Source: Anaerolineae bacterium (GTDB lineage: Bacteria > Chloroflexota > Anaerolineae > Aggregatilineales > Phototrophicaceae). Taken from it: a stretch of 64,000 nt of DNA. How positions within the stretch are numbered: the first letter of the stretch is position 1; every line of letters begins with the position of its first letter. Positions 8,691-17,453 of the stretch are shown piece after piece. The DNA lies in NCBI GenBank assembly GCA_022824365.1, contig JAJEAA010000004.1:1-64000 (forward strand). The letters run 5' to 3'. A program made the position numbers and the translations under genes. The notes under the pieces are model-generated. The model was not told where the DNA came from, ran no database searches, and was given only the letters and a program-made list of their open reading frames with translations.

Positions 8691-9923
8691 ATGTCGGACT
8701 CGAAGAAGAGTATGAGTGTCTTTGTCACCGGTGGCGCCGAGAGCGTCGGTTTGGCGACCGTGAGAGCGCTGCTGAAACGCGGCCACAAAGTCGTCGCGAG
8801 CGCCTGTGACGCGGAAGGCGCGCTGGCGATTCGTCAAGCGGGCGCGCTGCCGGTTTACCCGGATCTGAGCCGCGCCAGCGAGGTGCTCAGCATACTAAAG
8901 TTGGCGCAGGCTGACGCGGTCGTACATGCCGGCCCGCAGTACTGGGGCGGCGCTCCGCAAGCCGATGTCGACTACGCCGCCAACAGCGAGCAATTGAAGC
9001 AGGTCACAGAAGCGGTCGTTCAGGCGGCGGCCAGCCATAACATCAAGCGTATCGTCTCGCTCAGCTTCGGCTATCTCTATGAAGCGAGCCACGGCGCGGC
9101 CAAAGAGGGCGATCACGATGCGCATGACAGTGATTACGCGCCGATGCTGTCGGCGGAAGCGATGGTGAAAGCCAGCGGCTTGAGCGGCTTCATATTGCGG
9201 GGCGGTTACATCTATGGCGGCAACAGCCCCGCCACAAATGCGCTCGCCGACGCCATCAAAGCCTCGAAGCGATTGTCCGCCGGGACGGGGGCGGCATCCT
9301 GGCTTCACGAGGATGATCTGGCCGCGGCGATAGCGACGCTGTTGGAAACGGAGGAAGAGCCCGGCGGCATCGAGATCATCAACGCCGCCGATGACAATCC
9401 GCGCAGCCCGGACGATTTTGCCGAGGCCGCCAGCGCCGCGCTTGGTTTGGGCGCCCTGTCCTTTGCCGGCGCCGGTCCCCTCGGCATGCTGCGGCAGAAG
9501 ACCTTCCGCGACAAGCTGCTCGAACGGGAGATTGTGATCAGCAGCAGCGCCTTGAGAGAACGATTCGGCTGGCAGCCCCGGCATAGCAGCATCGAGAGCG
9601 GCTTGGAAGCCTGCGCCTTGGTCTGGCGAATGCGCGATGCGGTTAATCCCGATGACTTCTACAACGCCTATCGGGACAAGGCCGCCGAAGCGATCGCAGC
9701 CTTCGCCTATGACGTTGCCCTGCCCGAAGCGGTCGCCGAGGTTGAAGCGCCGGCCGCCATTGAAGCCGAAGCCGCGCCTCAAGCGCCACCGCCAAAAGCG
9801 GCCGCGCCGCCAGCTTCGGACGGACCGACGCCCTGGAATGAGGACGACGCCAAGCGCGAAGAGCGCCGCCGCAAAGCGCTGGAACGCAAAGCCAAGCGCG
9901 CCGCCAAACAAGCGAGAGGCTGA
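8691..9923 (+). CDS. NAD-dependent epimerase/dehydratase-like protein
   Basis: This is an extended short-chain dehydrogenase fold protein of 410 residues. The N-terminus has the Val-Thr-Gly-Gly-Ala-Glu-Ser-Val-Gly nucleotide loop, followed by the fold through about residue 300. The classical Tyr-x-x-x-Lys is not obvious (a Tyr-Leu-Tyr segment is nearby), so catalysis is uncertain. The last 70 residues are a low-complexity tail rich in Ala, Pro and Glu that ends in a strongly basic Arg/Lys segment, unusual for the family. Two bases separate its stop from the GTG start of the HAD gene, so the two are one operon. Confidence 0.75.
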   Translation: MSDSKKSMSVFVTGGAESVGLATVRALLKRGHKVVASACDAEGALAIRQAGALPVYPDLSRASEVLSILKLAQADAVVHAGPQYWGGAPQADVDYAANSEQLKQVTEAVVQAAASHNIKRIVSLSFGYLYEASHGAAKEGDHDAHDSDYAPMLSAEAMVKASGLSGFILRGGYIYGGNSPATNALADAIKASKRLSAGTGAASWLHEDDLAAAIATLLETEEEPGGIEIINAADDNPRSPDDFAEAASAALGLGALSFAGAGPLGMLRQKTFRDKLLEREIVISSSALRERFGWQPRHSSIESGLEACALVWRMRDAVNPDDFYNAYRDKAAEAIAAFAYDVALPEAVAEVEAPAAIEAEAAPQAPPPKAAAPPASDGPTPWNEDDAKREERRRKALERKAKRAAKQARG

Positions 9924-9925
9924 TC

Positions 9926-10747
9926 GTGGCGCCCTGCCAACTGAAAGGCCTGCTCTTTGACTTCGACGATACCTTGATCGATTGGAGTGGCGTTCGGCAT
10001 AGCTGGCCCGAGCTCGAAGCGCCCCGCCTCGCTCGCGTGCATGCTCACCTCCGCGACAGACTGCCCGACCGCCAAATTGATTGCAAAAGCCTGATTGATC
10101 TGTATCAGGAGCGGACGATACAAGCCTGGTCGGAAGCGCGTCAAAGCCTTATCGCCCCGCACATGCCCAATATCCTCTTTGGCGCGCTGCGCGATCTCGG
10201 CGTTGACGGCGACCGGCTGGATCGCGACGCTGTCATGCGCGTTTACGACTGGAAGGTTATCCCTGGCACGGTTGTCTTTCCCGATGTCCTTCCCATGCTG
10301 GAAGCGCTGCGCGCGGCCGGCATCAAGCTTGGCATCGTCACGAACGCGTCGCAACCGATGGTGATGCGCGACGCGGAGTTGGCGGGCCACGGCTTGATCG
10401 AGTATTTCCCCGACTGTCGCCTGGCGGCCGCCGATACCGGCTATCTCAAACCGCATCGGCTTATGTTCGAGGCGGCGCTGGCGCAGATGGACACGACGCC
10501 GGGTGAGACCGTCTTCATCGGCGACAATCCAAGGGCGGATATCGCCGGCGCCATGGCGGTGGGGATGCGCGCGGTCCAACGAATTACCCGGCGCGTTTTC
10601 GACGGCGGGGTTCGCGCCGTCAAGCCGAATACTCAGCGGGTCTTCCCCGGCTGGGAGAACATGAGTTTGCGAGCCAGCCTGCATTCGCTGGATGAGTTGC
10701 CGGCGATCCTGGATAATTGGTACCCCGATTGGCGCAATGGCAGCTAG
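9926..10747 (+). CDS. HAD-superfamily hydrolase
   Basis: This is a cytoplasmic phosphatase-type protein of 273 residues starting at GTG. Motif I is Phe-Asp-Phe-Asp-Asp-Thr-Leu, with the nucleophile Asp and the acid/base Asp two residues on. Motif II is Val-Thr-Asn-Ala-Ser. The motif III Lys is near Tyr-Leu-Lys-Pro, and motif IV is Ile-Gly-Asp-Asn-Pro-Arg-Ala-Asp. A helical cap lies between motifs I and II (subclass I). The substrate cannot be read from sequence. Its stop overlaps the start of the next gene by 11 bases, giving a three-gene operon. Confidence 0.88.
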   Translation: MAPCQLKGLLFDFDDTLIDWSGVRHSWPELEAPRLARVHAHLRDRLPDRQIDCKSLIDLYQERTIQAWSEARQSLIAPHMPNILFGALRDLGVDGDRLDRDAVMRVYDWKVIPGTVVFPDVLPMLEALRAAGIKLGIVTNASQPMVMRDAELAGHGLIEYFPDCRLAAADTGYLKPHRLMFEAALAQMDTTPGETVFIGDNPRADIAGAMAVGMRAVQRITRRVFDGGVRAVKPNTQRVFPGWENMSLRASLHSLDELPAILDNWYPDWRNGS

Positions 10748-11288
10748 TGAATACGCCCTTCATGGCGACCTCAATCTTATCGTCACCGGATATGTCGAGC
10801 CCAATCGACCGCGGCTGGCGCGTCAACTCGCGTTGCGGCTCGGCCTGGAGTTGATTGACGTCGAGCGCGAAGTTGAAGAGCGCCTGGGCGCCACCATAGA
10901 GACGATTCGCGCAACCTACGGCGATCGGCGCCTCAGGACGATCGAAACGGAGATCATGGACGAGGTGGTCTTGCATCGGCGCGGTCTCATCCGCGTGTCG
11001 GGTCACACGCTTCTCACTTCCGGGCGCCTGACGGAATTACAGCGCAACGGCGTGATCATCTCCTTGGTCGCCACGCTCGATTCGATACTGCGGCGCATGC
11101 ATTTGATGCTGGGCGCGCGCTACCACAACCCGGCGGAACGGGCTCGCGCCATCGGCGAATTGCAGCGGGAATGGAAGATCCGTGAAGTTCCGGATCTGGT
11201 CGAGTTTGACGCCACCTATACGAGCGAAGCGATCCTGATCGAGCGCATCGCAGCCTACTGGCGCGACTTGGCAATCCGGCGCGGCTAA
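10737..11288 (+). CDS. Shikimate-kinase-like protein without P-loop
   Basis: The product has 183 residues starting at the ATG at 10737, which overlaps the HAD stop codon. The order Ile-Asp-Val-Glu-Arg-Glu-Val-Glu-Glu-Arg, then a Gly-Asp-Arg-Arg-Leu-Arg segment with Glu, then Ser-Gly-His-Thr-Leu-Leu and a helix with Arg-Arg-Met follows shikimate kinase closely. The Walker A loop expected near residue 18 (Gly-x-x-Gly-x-Gly-Lys-Ser/Thr) reads Gly-Tyr-Val-Glu-Pro-Asn-Arg-Pro, with no Lys-Ser/Thr, so ATP binding in the usual way is unlikely. It may be a regulator or a divergent enzyme. No aromatic-pathway genes lie nearby. Confidence 0.6.
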   Translation: MAASEYALHGDLNLIVTGYVEPNRPRLARQLALRLGLELIDVEREVEERLGATIETIRATYGDRRLRTIETEIMDEVVLHRRGLIRVSGHTLLTSGRLTELQRNGVIISLVATLDSILRRMHLMLGARYHNPAERARAIGELQREWKIREVPDLVEFDATYTSEAILIERIAAYWRDLAIRRG

Positions 11289-11307
11289 ATCGAACCGCCC
11301 GGCGCCA

Positions 11308-13968
11308 TCAGAAAGAGACGCCGAGCAGGCCCCGCGTCACCTGGAAATCTTCCGTGCCTGTCAGTTGATGCCTGGCAATATGCTGTCTCTTCACCGTAGC
11401 CGTCAATAACTCAAGCAAAGCGGCGGCGATGTCGTCGCCCTCGTGGAGAATCGCGTCAAAATCGGCGGCGGCGCTGGCTTTATCGCTCACCTGCAGCACC
11501 GGCGCCAGCGGATGCCCGGCCAGCGGGTAGCCATCAATGTAGCCGAGCATAAGCTCGACGCCGCTCGCGCCCAAGCCAGCCAAGGTCTCGCCCCAATGCT
11601 GGCGAGGATTCGACATGATATGGAAACCGGCCCGCGCCGCCCTTTGACCGTAGCCCAATGTCGGCGCTGGTCCTTCGGTCAATTGCAGTTCCTCCGCAAA
11701 CTCGGAAGCGACCAGAGAGTCTTTGTCCGAGATAACCACTGTGCCGCCGCCTTTGACGACGATCTTGCTCAAGCGCGCCAATCCGCGCGCCACATAGGCG
11801 GGCAAGTCGCCTTGAGTCAGCAAGCCGATGCGCAATGCCTCCATCCCCGCCCTTGTTCGTTCTGGCGGGCTGCCGCGCCGCAATTGATCGCTGAACCAAC
11901 GCTGGATTTTTAACATGACGGCATCGATGCCGCCGTCCAATTGGATGCTGGCCCAGCCGAATTGATCGGGGTCCAGCCCGCGCTCGGACATCAGTCCCCG
12001 GAAATAGCTGTTATGCGTGATTTCGCAGCCGTGCTCAAGCAACAAAATATGACGCAATTTGGGGTGCTGCAAGTAGCCGATTTGCATCTCATTGTACTCG
12101 GGCACAACCGTGCCGCCGCAGCCTTCAGTATGGACCAACGCAGCAAAGCGCGTCAGACCGTAAGCAGGACCGAGGTCGCCGGCATTCAGCGCGTCGGTCG
12201 TCATCTTGGCGATCTGGCCCGAGCACAAGCTGGTCGGCATGATCAGGGCAATCTGCTCGGTTGTGGGTCCGCGTTCCGTTTGGTAGACGGGCAAGTCCAA
12301 ATGCGGCGCAAGGACATCGCGCGGGATGGGAATCGGCTCGCCGGTGTAAGTTGGCCGCTCGACCAAGGTCAGATTGGCCGGGCCTGTTCGCTGCCAGTCG
12401 CGCCAGATTTGCGCTTGATAATGCCCCGCCCGCTCGCCAACCGATGGCCGCCCGCCCGCGACTTCGATGGTTAAGTCTAGCGTGCGTCCGCCGAGTTCAG
12501 GCAGCGGCGCGCCATCGAGATATTCGCCGGCGTTCACGTCCATGTCATTTTTGAGCAGCTCGTAGCGCGCGGTGGTGGTCACGATCTTGATGGTCGGCAC
12601 GAAGGGGAAATTGGTGATGGAGCCGTTGCCGGTGACGAAGAAAATCATATTGCAGCCGCTGGCGACCTGGCCCGCGATGCTTTCGAGGTCGTTGCCCGGG
12701 CTATCCATGAAGTAGAAACCGCCGCTCGTCATGCGCTGGCTGTATTCGATCACATCGTGCAGGGGCGCATCGGGATGCCGCTTGGCGGCGGCGCCGAGAG
12801 ATTTGAGATAGATGTTGTACAAGCCGCGATATTTGTTGCCGCCGGAGGGGTTGCCTTCGGCCGTCTGCCCGTGCCAGCCCACCCACTCCTTAAAGCGTTC
12901 CACCTTGGCTAAGAAACGACGAGCAATGTCGACCCGCTCGACCTTGTCCAGCACGTAAGCTTCCGCGCCGATCAACTCGTCGGTTTCGGCCAGATTGGCG
13001 GAGCCGCCGTAGCGTATCACTTCCTTGGCGACCCAAGCCGCCAGCGGATTGCCGCTGATGCCGGAGAAAGCATCCGAGCCGCCGCACTGCAAGGCGATCT
13101 TCAGCGCGCTCAGGGGTTGCGGGCTGCGCTCAAAGCGGTTCAGGCGCGGCAGCCACTCGGCGAAGAGTTCTTTGAAAGAGGCTACATTGCTGTCAAAGCT
13201 CGGCGAAAGCGAATGGAAACGATGCTCAACCGCATCCAGCGGGTAGTCATTTTCCAGCAGGTAATCACGCAGATCCGCGTTGGTGATGGCTTCAGCGCCA
13301 TAATCGACGGCGACCACCGCGCCGACATTGGGATGGACGAAGAAGCCGGCCAGCGTCCGCAAGAGCAAATCGCGATTGTTGGGGTTGCGATGCCCGCCTT
13401 CGGTATGCGCGACCGGCACGATGGCGTCGACATTGGGGAATTCATCCGCCATGGGCGCGGTCAACTGCGCGAGCGTCCGCACGAAGCCGGCGACCAATGA
13501 CGACGCGCCCAGGATGACAATCATGTTGCGCGTGCCGACGCCGCGATCCCCCGCCCGCGGATAGCCCATGAAATGGCGCATTTCGCGATGACGCGGCAAG
13601 GCTGGCGTCGCGACAAAGCTCGCTTCATCGAAATGGTAGGGCGTGATCATATTGTCAAAATTCGCTTGCGCGGGCAGCGCGAAATCAAGCTGGCGGCGCG
13701 CAAGCTCGACCTGAACGCCGTCGTTCATCACGTAGTCGCCCGCCCCGATGTCACGCGTAGCCAGGCCGAAGCGCTGGCTCCAGGACGTCAGTTCCGCCCC
13801 GGCTGGAATCGGTTCGATGGCAAAGCGATGGCCTTCGAGCACAGTGTGCGACAGCGTGAAGCTCCGGTCGTCCGTTTGCACAAGCATGCCGGCCGGCAGG
13901 TCTCGGATAGCGATAGCGCAATTATCGGCTGGGTCGGGCAAGCGTCCAATGTCGTTTAGATGAGGCAT
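11308..13968 (-). CDS. Double-headed UxaA-type (altronate/galactarate) dehydratase
   Basis: The product has 886 residues from the ATG at 13968, which has GGGAG five bases upstream; an ATG at 14010 is less likely. It begins with a SAF domain (about 15-100) and continues as a UxaA/GarD sugar-acid dehydratase: a Tyr-Pro-Arg-Ala-Gly-Asp-Arg-Gly-Val-Gly-Thr-Arg-Asn stretch, Cys-Gly-Gly-Ser-Asp-Ala-Phe-Ser-Gly (295-303) and Phe-Met-Asp-Ser-Pro-Gly-Asn (420-426). The family is about 500 residues; here an extra 350 follow. They contain a second copy of the first lobe with Cys at 582, 617 and 648, the positions that are Ala or Gly in the N-terminal lobe. It probably dehydrates an aldonic or aldaric acid; the substrate is unknown. 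Confidence 0.85.
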   Translation of the reverse strand: MPHLNDIGRLPDPADNCAIAIRDLPAGMLVQTDDRSFTLSHTVLEGHRFAIEPIPAGAELTSWSQRFGLATRDIGAGDYVMNDGVQVELARRQLDFALPAQANFDNMITPYHFDEASFVATPALPRHREMRHFMGYPRAGDRGVGTRNMIVILGASSLVAGFVRTLAQLTAPMADEFPNVDAIVPVAHTEGGHRNPNNRDLLLRTLAGFFVHPNVGAVVAVDYGAEAITNADLRDYLLENDYPLDAVEHRFHSLSPSFDSNVASFKELFAEWLPRLNRFERSPQPLSALKIALQCGGSDAFSGISGNPLAAWVAKEVIRYGGSANLAETDELIGAEAYVLDKVERVDIARRFLAKVERFKEWVGWHGQTAEGNPSGGNKYRGLYNIYLKSLGAAAKRHPDAPLHDVIEYSQRMTSGGFYFMDSPGNDLESIAGQVASGCNMIFFVTGNGSITNFPFVPTIKIVTTTARYELLKNDMDVNAGEYLDGAPLPELGGRTLDLTIEVAGGRPSVGERAGHYQAQIWRDWQRTGPANLTLVERPTYTGEPIPIPRDVLAPHLDLPVYQTERGPTTEQIALIMPTSLCSGQIAKMTTDALNAGDLGPAYGLTRFAALVHTEGCGGTVVPEYNEMQIGYLQHPKLRHILLLEHGCEITHNSYFRGLMSERGLDPDQFGWASIQLDGGIDAVMLKIQRWFSDQLRRGSPPERTRAGMEALRIGLLTQGDLPAYVARGLARLSKIVVKGGGTVVISDKDSLVASEFAEELQLTEGPAPTLGYGQRAARAGFHIMSNPRQHWGETLAGLGASGVELMLGYIDGYPLAGHPLAPVLQVSDKASAAADFDAILHEGDDIAAALLELLTATVKRQHIARHQLTGTEDFQVTRGLLGVSF

Positions 13969-14010
13969 ATCAACTCCCAAAGCGCGCGGAATTGCGACCG
14001 AATATACCAC

Positions 14011-14311
14011 AGTCGCTCATGCGCGGCGATTGGTCTTCTCTGCCACCGAGTACGCAGAGTCTTTTCGAGGACACAGAGGATAAGGAGTTTCCTCAATATA
14101 TCTCAACAACCGCCACCGTCCGAAGACGAAAACAGACGCTGTCTACTAGCTACGTTCACAGCGATTCTCTGTGTTATCATTTCTCTCGGTGTACTCGGTA
14201 GCAAAAGAACGTGACAAGCTCGCTACGGACGCGATCGCGCTTCCCTTGCGCATCGAAGGGATGTCCCGTATCTTTATGGCTTGTACGCCCAATACAAGAT
14301 GATGCGGCAAG
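14011..14311. other. Intergenic region with 38-bp repeat copy
   Basis: These 300 bases hold no gene. At 14041-14078 there is a 38-bp element, also found at 54877-54914, and near 14165-14207 a partial inverted version of the same words (CTCTGTG, CTCGGTGTACTCGGTAGC). The region separates two divergent genes and must hold their promoters. Confidence 0.5.
14041..14078 (+). repeat. 38-bp intergenic repeat, copy 1
   Basis: It starts TGCCACCGAG, has CAGAGTCTTTTCGAGG in the centre and ends CACAGAG. It differs from 54877-54914 at three of 38 positions. Both copies lie in gene-free gaps and have a loosely inverted partner about 50 to 100 bases on, suggesting a small non-autonomous element. Confidence 0.65.
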
Positions 14312-14746
14312 ATGGTCAAATTCATGATTCTCTTCCGACAGCCGGAAGATGTTGACAAGTTTGAAAATGTGTATCAGGACTTCCTGGCTTTGGTCGAGCG
14401 CATGCCGCATATTCAGCGGCGTCAGGTGGTTCATGTGACCGGCAGCCCGCAAGGCGCGCCGGAATACTACCGCATCCTCGAACTCTATTTTGAGTCGAGC
14501 GAAGTACAGCAGGAAGCCTTGATGTCGCCGCAGGGGCAAGAGGCGGGCGCTGAACTCAATCGTTTTGATAGCGGCTCCTTCCAGTTGCTCATGGCTGATG
14601 TCTACGAAGAGGCGGGCGGCAGTACGCCGCAAGCTGCCGATGATGAAGCGGAAGCAACTGACACAGAGGCCGCCGACGCCGAAGCAAGCAAAACGGAAGC
14701 GGAAGAAGCGTCATCAGATACGGTCGCCGCTTCAAGCGCGGATTGA
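14312..14746 (+). CDS. EthD-family protein with acidic Ala-rich tail
   Basis: The product has 144 residues. Residues 1-100 match the EthD/dimeric ferredoxin-like fold (start Val-Lys-Phe-Met-Ile-Leu-Phe, middle Phe-Glu-x-x-Tyr, Ser-Pro-Gln-Gly-Gln-Glu). Relatives help in ring degradation or are of unknown role. The last 45 residues are a low-complexity Glu/Ala/Asp/Ser tail, probably disordered. It ends 15 bases inside the 3' end of the opposite-strand uracil-DNA-glycosylase-like gene. Confidence 0.7.
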   Translation: MVKFMILFRQPEDVDKFENVYQDFLALVERMPHIQRRQVVHVTGSPQGAPEYYRILELYFESSEVQQEALMSPQGQEAGAELNRFDSGSFQLLMADVYEEAGGSTPQAADDEAEATDTEAADAEASKTEAEEASSDTVAASSAD

Positions 14747-15388
14747 CAAGAGCGTTTCTAAGCCGGCGACGAAATCGTTTTTGCCGCCATGAGCCGGGTG
14801 CCGAACTTTGCAGCAGTTGATTCCCCGCGCGGTCAGAGTTTCATAGGCGACATTGCCCACTGCTATGACGGTATCGAAGCGCCACAATTCAAGCACAGTC
14901 AGCAGAAAAGCGGCGCCGAGCTCGATTTCAGCGCGACGAGGCTTGCGATTGCTCAGGGGCTGCCCGGTCTTGTGGGGATGGAAGGGAAAGGCGTTCCAGA
15001 TGAAAGGCAGCGCCTTCAGGTCCGCCAACGCGTTCCAGACGATGGTGGCCGATTGCTCGCCGTAAACGCGCTCGAATCCAGTATCGTCCACCGGGCGGAA
15101 GCCAGCTTCAGCGCCGAATATGTCCAGCGCGGGAAGGCTCTCCAGCATGATTTTGCGGCTGGTCACGGGCAGGCCCGTCAAGCGGCAGCCGCGATAACCG
15201 GGCGCTTCCATCACCAGCAGGGTCGTCGGCGCCCGCGTCCTCATCGTCTTCAGGTAGAGGCGCAGGTTTGCCCGTCTGATGGCGTTATTGGCATCGTCAG
15301 GCGCGTATTGGTTGAAGGCGTCGCGAGCGAGCCGGGCGCGTGACAGGTCGGTTATCAGCGCGTCAATCTGTTTGTCGCTGGGTGGCAT
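14732..15388 (-). CDS. Uracil-DNA glycosylase superfamily protein
   Basis: The product has about 218 residues from the ATG at 15388; the frame stays open upstream but loses protein-like character. Motifs are Met-Glu-Ala-Pro-Gly-Tyr-Arg-Gly (motif 1 region), Val-Trp-Asn-Ala-Phe-Pro-Phe-His-Pro (core strand), Ala-Val-Gly-Asn-Val-Ala-Tyr and a C-terminal Val-Arg-His-Pro-Ala-His-Gly-Gly resembling motif 2 (His-Pro-Ser). It probably excises uracil or a related base in repair, or is a related esterase-like fold. I see no Fe-S cysteine set of families 4/5. Confidence 0.72.
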   Translation of the reverse strand: MPPSDKQIDALITDLSRARLARDAFNQYAPDDANNAIRRANLRLYLKTMRTRAPTTLLVMEAPGYRGCRLTGLPVTSRKIMLESLPALDIFGAEAGFRPVDDTGFERVYGEQSATIVWNALADLKALPFIWNAFPFHPHKTGQPLSNRKPRRAEIELGAAFLLTVLELWRFDTVIAVGNVAYETLTARGINCCKVRHPAHGGKNDFVAGLETLLSIRA

Positions 15389-15505
15389 CTGCCTTCTCCG
15401 TCCGAGAGTGGGTTTTGAGCGCTTCGAGCGCCGGAAACGCCTATGATCCCAGCGTTCGCGCGGCGGTCTGAAATTCCGTTGCGGCAATCCAGCGTAGCCG
15501 GAACG

Positions 15506-15536
15506 TTGAGCAACCAGCCGAACACTACTATATAAT
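15506..15536 (+). promoter_or_regulatory. Promoter of the anchored CARDB-like gene
   Basis: TTGAGC (15506-15511) is followed 17 bases on by TATATA, overlapping TATAAT (15531-15536). Transcription would start near 15541, giving a leader of about 40 bases to the preferred ATG at 15584 and almost none to the ATG at 15548. Confidence 0.45.
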
Positions 15537-15583
15537 GGAAACGCGACATGGCGCATTGGTATTCGACGGATGGACGACTGGAC

Positions 15584-16984
15584 ATGGATCGTTGGAAGAT
15601 CATATCTCTGCTCTTTCTCAGCACAATCGTGGTTGCCGCGCAGGTCCGCCCGCGCGACTATTCCATTTCTTCTTCTGTCCTAAGTTATGATGCCGATGCC
15701 TTGACCGCCATCATTGCCTTCACTGTCGAGAATAAAGGCGGAGAGGCGCAGGAGGCATCGGAGATCATCGCAACTGTATACCAGGGACAGGGCGCAGAGG
15801 TGCGCGCGGACTTGCCGGCGCTGGGCGCGGGGCAGACGCGAGACTTCGAGATCCTCTTTCCGCTTGAGGGTTTGCCGCTTAACGAGATCACCACGGTCGA
15901 GGTTCGGGTTGGGATCGACCAATATGAATTGGACGGCAGTCCTATCGCCCGGAACAACAGACAACTGGTCTACATCAACCCGGAGGAAGCGGACATCAGA
16001 ACCGGCGTTGACCCGGCCGCGCCCAGCTACGATCTTTATCTGCCGCTTGTCAACCTGGGCATTGACTTTCGGGCGGATGGCGTCGACATCAACGGCAGGC
16101 GCTACGGCGGCGGCGAATTGTTGGGCATCGCCGGTATCTTGCTGGCGGCGCTGTTTTGCCTTTGGTTGTTGAGCCTGGCGCTGCGGCTTGTTTTTCGGCG
16201 GTCGCCGAAGTTTGAGCCCTGGCAGCCGCCTTATGCGGCCGGCGCCTGGCACGACCCTAATTCGGCGCTCGGGCGTCGGCAGAGCTGGCAGTTCCACGCG
16301 CAGAATTGCACGATAGACGCGCCGCGCGTTCCGAACCAGGTGACCGTGATCAAGCGCCTGACCGATGATGCCGGCGTCAACCTGGGCGGCTGGGAAATCA
16401 AGGCGGTGCGAACCACGCAATACGACATTTACGGGCGCATCAGCCGCACAGAAGTGGTCATGCCGCGGAAGATCAACAAACAGTTGACGCGTATCGCGAG
16501 GCGAGCGCGACGGCTGGACCAGGCCGAATTGCGGAAGGCGATCGTACCGGCGGCGAAGCGGCTGTGCCGGCATGCCCTGGCGGCGATTGAGAAACAGAAT
16601 CGTATGCTGCCATTGGCGCTGGATATGCGCTTCGAGGGGGAACAGGGCGAGGCGCGCGTACATTTTGAACTGTATCAATATCGTAGCGATGCCTGGCATT
16701 TGGTCGATGAATGGGCGCCGGAGATGGGCAAGCTGGGCGCGCGAGTGCCGGAGCAGTTCACCTTTTCGCTGAATGGTCAATTGTCGGGCGAGAGTTACCG
16801 CGAGTACAAAGCGCGTCTGCGCGATGATGTGACACAACTGCTGGCGGGTCTCTTCAGCGAGCATGATCTTGACAGCGGGCCGGCGGCGGATAATGACGGG
16901 CAGGCGCAACTTCAGCCTGAGACGGCGGAGGGCGAGGCCGGCTGGCCCTACGCCGGTCCGGATGATGAGACTGACGCGCGCTAG
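15584..16984 (+). CDS. Exported CARDB-like membrane-anchored protein
   Basis: The product has 466 residues from the ATG at 15584, chosen because a signal peptide (Lys-Ile-Ile-Ser-Leu-Leu-Phe-Leu) begins there. A beta-rich region (about 25-130) with an Asn-Asn-Arg-Gln-Leu-Val close resembles CARDB adhesion domains. One membrane helix (about 185-210) follows, then a soluble domain of 250 residues rich in Arg and Gln ending in an acidic tail. With a cleaved signal and one later helix, the first part would lie outside and the second inside the cell. Function unknown. Confidence 0.65.
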   Translation: MDRWKIISLLFLSTIVVAAQVRPRDYSISSSVLSYDADALTAIIAFTVENKGGEAQEASEIIATVYQGQGAEVRADLPALGAGQTRDFEILFPLEGLPLNEITTVEVRVGIDQYELDGSPIARNNRQLVYINPEEADIRTGVDPAAPSYDLYLPLVNLGIDFRADGVDINGRRYGGGELLGIAGILLAALFCLWLLSLALRLVFRRSPKFEPWQPPYAAGAWHDPNSALGRRQSWQFHAQNCTIDAPRVPNQVTVIKRLTDDAGVNLGGWEIKAVRTTQYDIYGRISRTEVVMPRKINKQLTRIARRARRLDQAELRKAIVPAAKRLCRHALAAIEKQNRMLPLALDMRFEGEQGEARVHFELYQYRSDAWHLVDEWAPEMGKLGARVPEQFTFSLNGQLSGESYREYKARLRDDVTQLLAGLFSEHDLDSGPAADNDGQAQLQPETAEGEAGWPYAGPDDETDAR

Positions 16985-17036
16985 GCATTTGCGCTACAAT
17001 TCCGCTGCAATTGACGCCTATAAGGAGTAAGAGAAC

Positions 17037-17447
17037 ATGGCTGTAGTGATACCTGAGAATGTGAGAGATTTGCTGAATCGGCCGGTGGTTGTCGCTATCG
17101 CGACGATCAACCCCGATGGACAGCCGCAGGTGACGCCGGTCTGGGCGAGCCTTGAGGGCGATCAGGTATGGATCAACTCGGCGGTGGGGCGGCGCAAGGA
17201 CCGCAACATCCGCGCCAATCCCAAGGTGACGGTGATGGCGCTGGACCCGGAGAATCCGTTCAATTGGGCGGAGATACGCGGGGAAGTGGTCGAGTTTGAC
17301 GAGTCTGAGGCGGCGCTGGCGCATATCAACAAGCTTTCGGGCGTCTATGCCGGCAACGAAGATTATTACTCCTTCAATCCCGGCGGCCGGGGCAAGGAGC
17401 AGCGCGTCATCTACAAGATCGCGCCGAGCAAGATCAACACGATGTAG
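17037..17447 (+). CDS. PPOX-class F420/FMN-dependent oxidoreductase
   Basis: The product has 136 residues with a strong AGGAG site upstream. It follows the pyridoxamine-5'-phosphate-oxidase-like split barrel: Ile-Pro-Glu-Asn-Val-Arg-Asp-Leu-Leu-Asn, Ala-Thr-Ile-Asn-Pro-Asp-Gly-Gln-Pro-Gln-Val-Thr-Pro-Val-Trp and Gly-Arg-Arg-Lys-Asp-Arg-Asn. These are marks of the F420-dependent (Rv1155-like) branch. It likely reduces a small molecule with F420 or flavin. It stands alone and converges on nadE. Confidence 0.85.
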   Translation: MAVVIPENVRDLLNRPVVVAIATINPDGQPQVTPVWASLEGDQVWINSAVGRRKDRNIRANPKVTVMALDPENPFNWAEIRGEVVEFDESEAALAHINKLSGVYAGNEDYYSFNPGGRGKEQRVIYKIAPSKINTM

Positions 17448-17453
17448 GGGCGT

